A stretch of 9,328 bases of DNA, taken from positions 1-9,328 of the forward strand of contig CAZHFX010000031.1 of the NCBI GenBank assembly GCA_964531745.1, in the 5' to 3' direction. A program made the position numbers and the translations under genes. Shown here in pieces: positions 1 through 6,433 of the stretch. The notes under the pieces were generated by a model. The model was given only the letters and a program-made list of their open reading frames with translations. It searched no databases and was not told the DNA's origin. The stretch's first letter is position 1, and each line of letters starts with the position of its first letter. The DNA is from JACRFW01 sp964531745. Its GTDB lineage: Bacteria > Patescibacteriota > Patescibacteriia > Magasanikbacterales > GWA2-37-8.

Positions 1-87
1 CCGGCAATCGAGAGTATCGTGATCCCATCTGACCGCTTCGCCGACATCGTGAGCTGGTACATCAAAACAAAAAAGGCTCTTCGATAG
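1..87 (+). CDS. C-terminal end of an unidentified protein (partial)
   Basis: Frame 1 is open from the window edge to a TAG at 85-87 and gives 28 residues, ending IVSWYIKTKKALR. The two other + frames hit stops early. The tail is a mixed hydrophobic stretch followed by a basic end, which is ordinary for a soluble protein. I do not recognise the family from so short a piece. The stop codon sits in the loop of a small stem (76-95), and the tRNA-Leu gene begins 13 bases later, so this gene and the tRNA could share a transcript. That it is coding is inferred only from the open frame and the position of the stop. Confidence 0.45.
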   Translation, partial: PAIESIVIPSDRFADIVSWYIKTKKALR

Positions 88-95
88 CGAAGGGC
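76..95. other. Small stem-loop between the upstream gene stop and the tRNA
   Basis: Bases 76-83 pair with 88-95 over 8 bp (one G-U on the + strand) around a four-base loop that holds the TAG stop. No T-run follows on the + strand, so it is not a normal + strand terminator. It could protect an mRNA 3' end or mark a processing point ahead of the tRNA. On the - strand the stem has one mismatch but is followed by a T-rich run, so weak - strand termination is possible. Function is not established. Confidence 0.35.
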
Positions 96-100
96 GCCAC

Positions 101-185
101 GCGGATGTGGCGGAACTGGTATACGCGTACGTCTCAGAAGCGTATGGAGCAATCCTTGAGGGTTCGAGTCCCTCCGTCCGCACCA
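101..185 (+). tRNA. tRNA-Leu (anticodon CAG), CCA encoded
   Basis: A complete class II tRNA cloverleaf. The acceptor stem 101-107 pairs with 175-181 over 7 bp (one G-U). The D arm has a 3-bp stem (110-112 with 124-126) and the GG of the D loop. The anticodon stem is 128-132 with 140-144, and the seven-base loop at 133-139 carries CAG at 135-137, reading the leucine codon CUG. The 13-base variable region (145-157) contains a GGA/TCC pairing, as expected for leucine. The T arm is 158-174 with loop TTCGAGT. The discriminator is A182 and CCA is encoded at 183-185. The gene lies between an unidentified gene end and RNase J. Confidence 0.97.
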
Positions 186-187
186 AA

Positions 188-193
188 TATAAT
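188..193 (+). promoter_or_regulatory. Possible -10 element ahead of RNase J
   Basis: A perfect TATAAT lies three bases after the tRNA CCA. It would start transcription near 200 and leave a leader of about 29 bases before the RNase J ATG. The matching -35 position falls inside the tRNA T arm and has no good hexamer (TTCGAG at a 19-base spacing is the best), so the signal may be just the AT-rich spacer. Read-through from the tRNA transcript, followed by processing, is an equally good source of RNase J mRNA. Confidence 0.35.
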
Positions 194-228
194 TTAAACT
201 TCTTCACTCATTTATTTTAGGTATCTCT

Positions 229-2091
229 ATGATGACCAAACCAACGCCAGCTGCCGATTCAGCCGGTAAAATTAACTCCGCCGACAGACACGCTCACCGC
301 CACCGCCGCAACTACCAAACCGCCGCGAAACCGGCGCCGCAAAGCCGTTTCGCCATTCCAAACTATGTCCGGAATAGCCCTCCCCACTCCTTGGCGGAAG
401 CTTTGCCGGCGTCTGTTTCCACCGACGGTTCAAAAACATTGCGCGTGGCCGTTTTGGGCGGCTTGGAAGAAATCGGCCGCAACTGCACCTTGTTTGAATA
501 CGGAGATGATATTATTATTATTGACCTTGGTTTGCAATTTCCCGAAGAAGACATGCCGGGTATTGATTACATTATCCCGAACATGAGCTACCTACGCGGG
601 AAAGAAAAAAACATCCGCGGCGTCATTATCACCCATGGCCACTATGATCATATCGGCGCTATTCCCCACGTTATGCCCGCACTCGGCAACCCGCCACTCT
701 ATGCCCTGCCAATCACGAACGCCATCATTAAAAAACGCCAGGAGGATTTCAAAGAACTGAAGCCGCTCAACATCAACAATATTAATACGAACGACAAATT
801 GCATCTAGGCTCCTTTGAGGTGTCTTTCTTCCATCTGAACCACAACATCCCCGACTCTCCCGGCGTGGTGGTAAAAACCCCTGAAGGCGTCATCATCCAT
901 ACCGGCGACTGGAAATTTGATTATCAGCCGACTGGCGAACAACCGGCCGACCTGCAACGCATCGCCCAAATCGGCAGCGCCGGCGTCCTGGCGCTTCTTA
1001 GCGACTCCACTAACGCCTCATATCCTGGCCATCAAATCTCCGAATCAGAAATTGGCGTCAATTTGGAAGATATCATCGCGAAAGCGCCCGGCCGCATTAT
1101 CATCGGCACCTTCGCTTCTCTTTTGTCGCGCATCAAACAAATCATTGAAATGTCGGAAAAAATGGGCAAAGTGGTGGCTTTAGGCGGCTTTAGCATGAAA
1201 AGCAACGTGGATATTGCCAAAGAACTCGGCTACATGAAATTCAGCCCTAAGACGCTCATTGATCTGCGTTTTATTCATAAATACCCCAAAGACAAAGTGG
1301 TGATCATCTGCACCGGAGCGCAGGGTGAAAAAAATGCCTCCCTCATGCGCATCGCCAACGGCGAACATCGGGAAGTGCACCTGGAAGAAGGCGATACGGT
1401 CGTTTTCTCTTCATCCGTTATTCCGGGCAACGAGCGCACCGTACAACGTCTTAAAGATACCCTCTTCCGCAAAGGCGCCGAAGTTATCCATTACCAAATG
1501 ATGGACGTGCACGCTGGCGGCCATGCCAAATCCGAGGATGTCAAACTCATGATCCGCCTGCTCAATCCAAAATATTTCGTGCCTATCCATGGCAACCATT
1601 TCCTTTTGCGCTACAACGCTAAAGTCGCCCTGTCTTTAGGCATGCCAAAAGAAAATGTCTTTATCGCCGACAATGGCCAGGTAATGGAATTCAAAAATAA
1701 TGCCGGCACGCTGACTAAAACGAAACTCCCGGCTGATTATGTATTCGTGGACGGCCTGGGCGTATCCGATGAAACCAACGTCGTCTTGCGCGATCGGCAG
1801 GTGCTGGCCGAAGATGGTATGGTCGTGATTATCGCGACCGTGGACAGCAAAACCGGCAAACTTATTCAAAACCCAGACATTATTTCTCGTGGTTTTGTGT
1901 TTCTTAAAAGCCACAAAGAGCTGATTGAAGATCTGCGCCATCGCGTGAAAAAAATGGTTATAGAGTCCGACCCGTTATCTTGGGCCGACACCAACTACAT
2001 TCGTAATAAAATTCGCGATTATGTCGGCCAATTTCTCTTTACAAAGACGGAGAAACGTCCGATGATCCTGCCAGTGGTTATTGAAGTGTAG
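229..2091 (+). CDS. rnj: Ribonuclease J (metallo-beta-lactamase/beta-CASP RNase)
   Basis: RNase J is a zinc-dependent 5'-3' exoribonuclease and endoribonuclease of mRNA decay and rRNA maturation, acting in the cytoplasm. The 620-residue protein carries the full family signature. The HxHxDH motif is at 136-141 (H136, H138, D140, H141). HNIPDS at 205-210, HTGDWKFD at 224-231 and PIHGNH at 452-457 supply the other expected metal ligands (H205, D227, H454). SDST is at 258-261, and the beta-CASP motif TGAQGE at 362-367. The family-typical C-terminal domain ends in RPMILPVVIEV. The usual SGH before the last metal region reads GGH (430-432). Residues 1 to about 68 are an extra basic, probably disordered tail with an HAHRHRR patch. 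The start has two ATG codons in a row (229 and 232). An AGGT six bases upstream is the only Shine-Dalgarno-like sequence near it. The gene runs toward rnpB and ends just before the rnpB terminator hairpin. Confidence 0.97.
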   Translation: MMTKPTPAADSAGKINSADRHAHRHRRNYQTAAKPAPQSRFAIPNYVRNSPPHSLAEALPASVSTDGSKTLRVAVLGGLEEIGRNCTLFEYGDDIIIIDLGLQFPEEDMPGIDYIIPNMSYLRGKEKNIRGVIITHGHYDHIGAIPHVMPALGNPPLYALPITNAIIKKRQEDFKELKPLNINNINTNDKLHLGSFEVSFFHLNHNIPDSPGVVVKTPEGVIIHTGDWKFDYQPTGEQPADLQRIAQIGSAGVLALLSDSTNASYPGHQISESEIGVNLEDIIAKAPGRIIIGTFASLLSRIKQIIEMSEKMGKVVALGGFSMKSNVDIAKELGYMKFSPKTLIDLRFIHKYPKDKVVIICTGAQGEKNASLMRIANGEHREVHLEEGDTVVFSSSVIPGNERTVQRLKDTLFRKGAEVIHYQMMDVHAGGHAKSEDVKLMIRLLNPKYFVPIHGNHFLLRYNAKVALSLGMPKENVFIADNGQVMEFKNNAGTLTKTKLPADYVFVDGLGVSDETNVVLRDRQVLAEDGMVVIIATVDSKTGKLIQNPDIISRGFVFLKSHKELIEDLRHRVKKMVIESDPLSWADTNYIRNKIRDYVGQFLFTKTEKRPMILPVVIEV

Positions 2092-2106
2092 AAATATAAG
2101 ACTTCT

Positions 2107-2137
2107 AAAACAAACCCCGCACCGTTCTGGTGCGGGG
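2107..2137 (-). terminator. Intrinsic terminator of rnpB
   Basis: A 9-bp GC-rich stem (2115-2123 with 2129-2137, loop of five bases) is followed on the - strand by TTTGTTTT (2114 down to 2107), a typical rho-independent terminator. It starts four bases past the predicted 3' end of RNase P RNA. On the + strand the stem lies 23 bases after the RNase J stop, but only a weak T-poor run follows. It would therefore work best for rnpB and only partly, or as a 3' end protector, for RNase J mRNA. Confidence 0.8.
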
Positions 2138-2140
2138 TTG

Positions 2141-2551
2141 CTGTTTATAGCTATAAGCCGAATTTTGTCCCGCCAGTCGGCGGACCGACTGACAGTGATA
2201 ATCATTTCTCTAGGCCGCACATTGCTATGCGGCTCAAGCGAGCGAACTTTTCGGTCGCCCCAGGCGACCGCTGCTCTTGCACTGAAGTAAGGATTTAGCC
2301 GTTGCACCTCCGGCCTTGTTACCCCGCGGCCGAAGCTAAGCTTCATCTTGACTAATCAAGAATCTAGGGCGTGCTCTCTTTGCCCTTTCGGGAAAAGACG
2401 TCTCTGTTCGCACCTCGTTCCACCCGCCTAGACGGACGGAGGCGGGTATTACCCGCTACTCATTTCCTTAGCCAAAACCAAGGACAGTGTTCGGACTTTC
2501 CTCCCGCTCAGGCGCTTACGCGTTGAGCGGGTGATTATCCGCTATAAACAG
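2141..2551 (-). ncRNA. rnpB: RNase P RNA (bacterial type A-like)
   Basis: This is the catalytic RNA that removes 5' leaders from pre-tRNAs, together with the RnpA protein. On the - strand the diagnostic conserved region I, GAGGAAAGUCC, is at 2503-2493. The P11 region GGAGGUGCAACGGCUAAAUCC follows the family pattern. The conserved 3' core CUAGAGAAAUGAUUAUCAC is at 2213-2195, and the terminal GACAAAAUUCGGCUUAU is just before the 3' end. The ends form a perfect 11-bp closing helix P1 (2541-2551 with 2141-2151), which fixes the boundaries to within a base or two. Several stable hairpins are visible: CCCGCCU/AGGCGGG, UCUUGA/UCAAGA, CGGUCGC/GCGACCG, and AGUCGG-UCCG-CCGACU between the 3' core and the end. 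At about 411 nt its length is normal. It has its own promoter and terminator. Confidence 0.96.
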
Positions 2552-2556
2552 TAACA

Positions 2557-2585
2557 ATTATAGCACATTTTACCCCTTTTGTCAA
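2557..2585 (-). promoter_or_regulatory. Sigma-70-type promoter of rnpB
   Basis: On the - strand a perfect -35 TTGACA (2585-2580) and a perfect -10 TATAAT (2562-2557) are separated by exactly 17 bases. The start point would fall at 2552-2550, matching the first base of RNase P RNA helix P1. Full consensus fits a strong constitutive stable-RNA gene. Confidence 0.93.
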
Positions 2586-2587
2586 GG

Positions 2588-2616
2588 TTGACTTCCATAA
2601 TTGAAAACCGTACAAT
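2588..2616 (+). promoter_or_regulatory. Promoter of the surface-glycan operon
   Basis: TTGACT (2588-2593), a 17-base spacer and TACAAT (2611-2616) make a good sigma-70-type promoter with one mismatch in each hexamer. The expected start is near 2623, about 100 bases ahead of the sugar transferase ATG. Its -35 lies two bases from the rnpB -35 on the other strand. Together they form the palindrome GTCAAGGTTGAC (2581-2592). Confidence 0.75.
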
Positions 2617-2627
2617 ATCAACGACCA

Positions 2628-2714
2628 AGCAACTTAAGCAGAGTAAGCAAGGTAGGCAAATTAAGCTTCACCGATGCTTACTCTGCCTAAGTTGCTTATC
2701 TTGCTTACTCTGCT
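2628..2714 (+). repeat. 87-nt hairpin of 9-nt units in the leader of the glycan operon
   Basis: Two 39-base arms (2628-2666 and 2676-2714) flank a 9-base loop (TTCACCGAT). Each arm is four 9-nt units plus AGC. Read on the + strand for the first arm and on the - strand for the second, the units follow RGCA-NNN-TA: AGCAACTTA, AGCAGAGTA, AGCAAGGTA, GGCAAATTA and AGCAGAGTA, AGCAAGATA, AGCAACTTA, GGCAGAGTA. The constant bases of the arms pair, while the middle triplets mostly mismatch, giving a regular ladder of 6-bp helices and 3-nt internal loops. It lies between the predicted transcription start and the ATG at 2723, so it would be the 5' end of the operon mRNA. No Shine-Dalgarno lies between the hairpin and the ATG. 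Function is unknown: mRNA stabiliser, protein binding site and dispersed repeat are all possible. Confidence 0.85.
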
Positions 2715-2722
2715 AATTTATT

Positions 2723-4144
2723 ATGAAACGCTTTGAATTATTTTTCCTTTTTCTCCAACTGCCGATTGATTTCTTAATGATTGTGCTCTCCGGGGCCACC
2801 GCCTATTTTCTTCGTTTCTCCCCGGCAGTCACCGCCATCCGGCCGGTAATTTTCAACATTCCTTGGGAGCGTTTTTGGCCAATTTTGCTCATAGCCACCA
2901 CCGGCTGGATCGCAATCTTCGCCCTCTCCGGCCTTTACAGTGCCAATCCAAACCGCAAATTGGCCGGCGATTTTACTAAAATTTTCCTCGCCTGCTCCAC
3001 CGGGTTTGCTGGCATCACCATGTATGTATTCTTCGCTCTGCAAAGATTTGATTCTCGCTTCCTAGTGGCAGTAACATGGTTCTTCTCCATCATCTATGTA
3101 AGTTTGGGCCGGCTTATTGCGCGCGGTCTCAAAAGTCTGCTTTTCCGCCGAGGCATCGGCTTAAAAAAAGCCGTGCTAATCGGTTACACCGCCATCGCCG
3201 AAACCATTATGACTGCTTTCAAAAACGAACCGCGGCTGGGCTACGCGATTGCCGAACGCTTTGGCCATTTTGATGACAGTGCCGAAAAAAACCTGCTCTC
3301 TCGCTTGCCCGATGAAATTATTTTCACCGACCCCAAAGCCCACGAGGCCGAAGCGCTCCGCGCGGTCGCTTTTGCCAATCAGCATCATCTCATTTTCAAA
3401 TATTCGGCCGACCTTTTTGCCGCCATTGCCACCAACATGGCCGTTTCCACCGTCGCTGGCATTCCCATCATTGAGCTACGCCGCGTGCGCTTAACCGGCT
3501 GGGGGAGAATCATGAAACGTTTGGTAGATATTTTCGGCAGTATACTCTTGCTCATTATTTGCTCCCCGCTTCTCCTCATCATTGCGCTGTCTGTACTTAT
3601 CGGCACGGGCCGACCAATGATTTATAAAAATGAACGAGTGGGGCATTATGGCAAAAAATTCTTCACCTTAAAATTCCGCACAATGTACCAAAAATATTGT
3701 ACCGGCCCGCAATTTGGCGCTGCGGGTTTTGAAGCTCTCAAAATTGAAGCTGAACTTATCAAAACACAAAACAGCAAATCCGGCCCCATCTACAAAATAA
3801 AAAACGATCCGCGCCTTTCCCCGCTTGGCCGCTGGCTCCGGAAATACAGCCTTGATGAAATTCCTCAATTTTGGAACGTCCTCAAGGGCGAAATGAGCCT
3901 GGTCGGCCCCCGTCCGCATCAACCGCGCGAGGTGGCGAATTACGAAAAACAACATCCGATTTTATTCGCCATCCGTCCCGGCGTTACCGGCCTCGCGCAA
4001 ATTTCCGGACGAAGCAATTTAACCTTTGCCGAAGAGGCGAGGCTTGACGCTTTCTATGTGGAAAATTGGAGCCTGTACCTTGATTTAATTATTCTCGTTA
4101 AAACCCCGTTCATCGTTCTGAAAAGAACCGGGAGCATTGTCTAA
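2723..4144 (+). CDS. Polyprenyl-phosphate sugar-1-phosphate transferase (WbaP/EPS sugar transferase family)
   Basis: This inner-membrane enzyme should move a sugar phosphate from a nucleotide sugar to undecaprenyl phosphate, the first step of building an exopolysaccharide, capsule or surface glycan repeat. The N-terminal part has about four membrane helices (roughly 5-30, 51-73, 86-104 and 112-137), then a nucleotide-binding-like domain (about 148-250). The C-terminal bacterial sugar transferase domain begins at about 263 with the hydrophobic re-entrant helix 268-293. Motifs are ERVG 304-307, KFRTM 317-321, SLDEIPQ 376-382 with the catalytic Asp-Glu pair D378/E379, MSLVGPRP 391-398 and GVTGLAQISGR 420-430. 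At 473 residues it is normal for the family, and all key residues are present. The ATG at 2723 gives the expected membrane start; no ribosome binding site is visible. It is first in an operon with two glycosyltransferases. The sugar it transfers cannot be read from the sequence. Confidence 0.94.
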   Translation: MKRFELFFLFLQLPIDFLMIVLSGATAYFLRFSPAVTAIRPVIFNIPWERFWPILLIATTGWIAIFALSGLYSANPNRKLAGDFTKIFLACSTGFAGITMYVFFALQRFDSRFLVAVTWFFSIIYVSLGRLIARGLKSLLFRRGIGLKKAVLIGYTAIAETIMTAFKNEPRLGYAIAERFGHFDDSAEKNLLSRLPDEIIFTDPKAHEAEALRAVAFANQHHLIFKYSADLFAAIATNMAVSTVAGIPIIELRRVRLTGWGRIMKRLVDIFGSILLLIICSPLLLIIALSVLIGTGRPMIYKNERVGHYGKKFFTLKFRTMYQKYCTGPQFGAAGFEALKIEAELIKTQNSKSGPIYKIKNDPRLSPLGRWLRKYSLDEIPQFWNVLKGEMSLVGPRPHQPREVANYEKQHPILFAIRPGVTGLAQISGRSNLTFAEEARLDAFYVENWSLYLDLIILVKTPFIVLKRTGSIV

Positions 4145-4151
4145 CCCACAT

Positions 4152-5276
4152 ATGCGGATCGCCTTAGTCCACGACTATCTATCTCAAGACGGAGGGGCGG
4201 AGCGAGTCCTCAAAGCTTTCCATGAACTCTGGCCGGAAGCGCCTATTTTTGTGCTCTTTCACGACCCAAAAAAAATTACCGACTTCAACTCGGCTGTCAT
4301 TAACGAATCTTTTCTCTCCCGTTTGCCTTTTGTCCGCCAGCATTTTCAATGGTATTTACCGTTCATCCCTCTCGCCACCGAAAAATACAACTTGGAAGAT
4401 TTTGACCTCGTGCTTTCTTCCACAAGCGCTTTCGCTAAAGGCGTCCTCACCGCCCCGCACACCCTGCACATTTCTTATTGCCACACGCCAGCGCGCTATC
4501 TCTGGAGCGACACCCACCAATACATCGCCAACCTCAAATACAACCCGCTCGTTAAGGCTTTTCTCCCCCGTCTTATCTCCAAAATGCGGCTCTGGGACAC
4601 GATGAGCGCCGCCCGAGTGGATCATTTCGTTGCCAACTCCCGCACAGTTCAATACCGCATCCAAAAATATTACCGCCGGGAGAGCGACGTTATTCACCCG
4701 CCGGTCAATTTGTCCACTTTCAGCATCAGCGAAAAACTCGGCGACTATTTTGTCGCTGGCGGACGCCTGGTTCCCTACAAAAATCTTGATCTGGTTATTC
4801 TAGCGTTCAACCGTCTAAAACAGCCTCTCAAAATATTCGGAACCGGCAGCGAACTCTCTCGCCTGCGTTCCATCGCCAAACCCAATATTGCCTTTCTTGG
4901 CCGCGTAAGCGAAACGGAAAAAGCCAGCCTCTTAAGCCAGGCGCGCGCTTTTATTCACCCGCAAATTGAAGATTTCGGCATCACCCCGCTTGAAGCCATG
5001 GCGAGCGGCCGTCCCGTCATCGCCTATGCCGCGGGCGGCGCCACCGAAACTGTCATTCCCAACGAAACCGGCGTCTTTTTTAACGAACAAAACTGGGAAT
5101 CGCTGTATGATACTATCCTTAATTTCAATTTTGAACATTGGGATAGCGACAAAATTCGCAACCACGCCGCAGCCTTTGATGCCGCCATATTTAAAGATAA
5201 AATAAAAAACTATGTGGCCGAACGCTACGAAGAATTCAGAAACGGCGCCCGGCAGACTGCCCTGCCTGTTCAATAA
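4152..5276 (+). CDS. GT4 glycosyltransferase, WbaZ-like
   Basis: This enzyme is predicted to add a sugar from a nucleotide donor to the lipid-linked chain begun by the upstream transferase, on the cytoplasmic face of the membrane. The 374-residue protein has a GT-B fold. The N-terminal acceptor half opens with MRIALVHDYL and GGAERVL (14-20), and carries the WbaZ-type motif YCHTPARYLW at 109-118. The donor half has GGRLVPYKN (203-211), KIFGTGSE (227-234), and the EX7E motif E273-E281 within EDFGITPLE. I chose the ATG at 4152 because it gives the family N-terminus. A TTG at 4137 in the same frame would add MSNPH and overlap the previous gene. The ATG lies seven bases after the previous stop. 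A GGAG at 4131-4134 is too far away to be a convincing ribosome binding site. Mannosyl or similar transfer is likely, but the sugar is not determined. Confidence 0.92.
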   Translation: MRIALVHDYLSQDGGAERVLKAFHELWPEAPIFVLFHDPKKITDFNSAVINESFLSRLPFVRQHFQWYLPFIPLATEKYNLEDFDLVLSSTSAFAKGVLTAPHTLHISYCHTPARYLWSDTHQYIANLKYNPLVKAFLPRLISKMRLWDTMSAARVDHFVANSRTVQYRIQKYYRRESDVIHPPVNLSTFSISEKLGDYFVAGGRLVPYKNLDLVILAFNRLKQPLKIFGTGSELSRLRSIAKPNIAFLGRVSETEKASLLSQARAFIHPQIEDFGITPLEAMASGRPVIAYAAGGATETVIPNETGVFFNEQNWESLYDTILNFNFEHWDSDKIRNHAAAFDAAIFKDKIKNYVAERYEEFRNGARQTALPVQ

Positions 5277-5287
5277 CCCCGCCCACT

Positions 5288-6433
5288 ATTCATATCGGCA
5301 TTGATCTCCGGCCACTCGCGACCCGGCATCGCACCGGCGTCGGCGAATATGCGTTTGAATTCTTGAACGCCTTATTCGCTGTTGACCGCGACAATCAATA
5401 TTACCTCTTTTACCACCAGTCGCCTCGGGCTTTGGCGGTCAATTTACCTCGCTGGCCGCAGGCCAATATACACTACGCGCCCACCCGCTGGCCGCCTAAA
5501 CTGCTAAATGCTTCTATTGCCCTCACCGGCGCGCCTAAACTTGACCGTCTGCTGGAAAAAAATACCGGCATTCACATTAATTGTTTCTTCTCCCCCAACT
5601 TACACTTCACCGCGCTATCACCAAGCGTTCGGCATATTCTCACCATTCACGATTTAACATTTCACCTTTTCAAAAACTACTACACGCCCAGACAGCGCCT
5701 TTGGCACCGCCTGGTCAACCCGAAAAAACAATGCCAAAATGCCCGCCAAATCATCACCCCTTCAGAAAACACCAAACGCGACCTGGTGGACTATTACCAA
5801 ATACCGGCAGAAAAAATTAAAGTGCTCTACCCGGGTTTGTCTTCATCATTTGGCCTTCACAGCCTGACCTCTGACATTACAAACAAATATTCTCTCCCGA
5901 AAAATTATATCCTCTTCCTCGGCACCCTTGAGCCACGTAAAAATATCCTCGGGCTTATTGAAGCCTTTGAACAAGCCTACCCTTCACTCTCCAATCCTCA
6001 TTCTCTCGTCATCGCCGGCGCCCCGGGCTGGAAAAACCACCGGGTACGCGCGCGTATCCACGCCTCACCATTAAAAAACCAAATCAAATTAATCGGGTTT
6101 GTTGCCCCGGCCGATAAACCAGCTCTCTACAGAGGCGCCGGCCTCTTCGTCTACCCCAGCTTCTACGAGGGGTTTGGCTTCCCGGCGCTGGAAGCAATGG
6201 CCACCGGCGTGCCGGTTATCACTTCCAACCGATCTTCCCTGCCGGAAGTAACCGGTTCAGCCGCCTGCCTTATGAACCCGCACCGGCCGGATGAAATCGC
6301 TCAAGGAATAAAGTACCTTCTCTCCAACTCGGCCGCCCGCGAACAGGCAATAAAAAACGGCCTGGAGATGACCGCGCGATTTTCGTGGAAAAAAACCGCT
6401 CAAGCCGCGCTAGCTCTGTTTCGCTCGGTCTAA
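5288..6433 (+). CDS. GT4 glycosyltransferase, probable ATT start
   Basis: A second chain-extending glycosyltransferase of the GT-B fold. From ATT at 5288 it has 381 residues. The N-terminus HIGIDLRPL followed by TGVGEY (residues 16-21) is the standard GT4 opening, in which the glycine loop contacts the donor. HDLTF is at 121-125, LGTLEPRKN at 211-219, and EGFGFPALE at 294-302 holds the EX7E pair. The first ordinary start codon in this frame is TTG at 5363, which would cut off the conserved opening. Between the in-frame stop at 5198 and that TTG there is no ATG, GTG, CTG or TTG. ATT at 5288 sits where the family methionine belongs, 11 bases after the previous stop. ATA at 5273, overlapping that TAA, is a second candidate. 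The gene closes the operon and its stop overlaps the stop of the converging permease gene. Family certain; start uncertain. Confidence 0.9.
   Translation: MHIGIDLRPLATRHRTGVGEYAFEFLNALFAVDRDNQYYLFYHQSPRALAVNLPRWPQANIHYAPTRWPPKLLNASIALTGAPKLDRLLEKNTGIHINCFFSPNLHFTALSPSVRHILTIHDLTFHLFKNYYTPRQRLWHRLVNPKKQCQNARQIITPSENTKRDLVDYYQIPAEKIKVLYPGLSSSFGLHSLTSDITNKYSLPKNYILFLGTLEPRKNILGLIEAFEQAYPSLSNPHSLVIAGAPGWKNHRVRARIHASPLKNQIKLIGFVAPADKPALYRGAGLFVYPSFYEGFGFPALEAMATGVPVITSNRSSLPEVTGSAACLMNPHRPDEIAQGIKYLLSNSAAREQAIKNGLEMTARFSWKKTAQAALALFRSV

Noticed and set aside
2221..2320. Absence of the tRNA-CCA-binding GGU loop in RNase P RNA
   Set aside because: The P15/P16 region could not be aligned with certainty by eye; a GGU within GCGGUCGCC may or may not be equivalent. 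A covariance-model alignment is needed, so I make no claim.
1975..2346. Long open frames on both strands across rnpB (1975-2346 - strand and 2081-2290 + strand)
   Set aside because: They run over RNase P RNA helices and the end of RNase J, and match no protein family I recognise.
2628..2714. CRISPR array or intrinsic terminator as an explanation of the repeat
   Set aside because: Units are 9 nt with no spacers, and no T-tract follows the second arm on the + strand. The element lies directly ahead of a start codon.
2588..2715. Open frame through the 9-nt-repeat hairpin (TTG 2588 to TAA 2713) that would encode a Lys/Gln-rich then Cys/Leu-rich leader peptide
   Set aside because: Its only start codon is the promoter -35 box, upstream of the predicted transcription start, and there is no ribosome binding site. 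The peptide pattern is simply a result of 9-nt periodicity.
4137..4151. TTG at 4137 as start of the first GT4 gene, overlapping the previous stop
   Set aside because: The ATG at 4152 gives the conserved MRIALVHDYL opening, and the GGAG before TTG is too close to it to act as a normal ribosome binding site.
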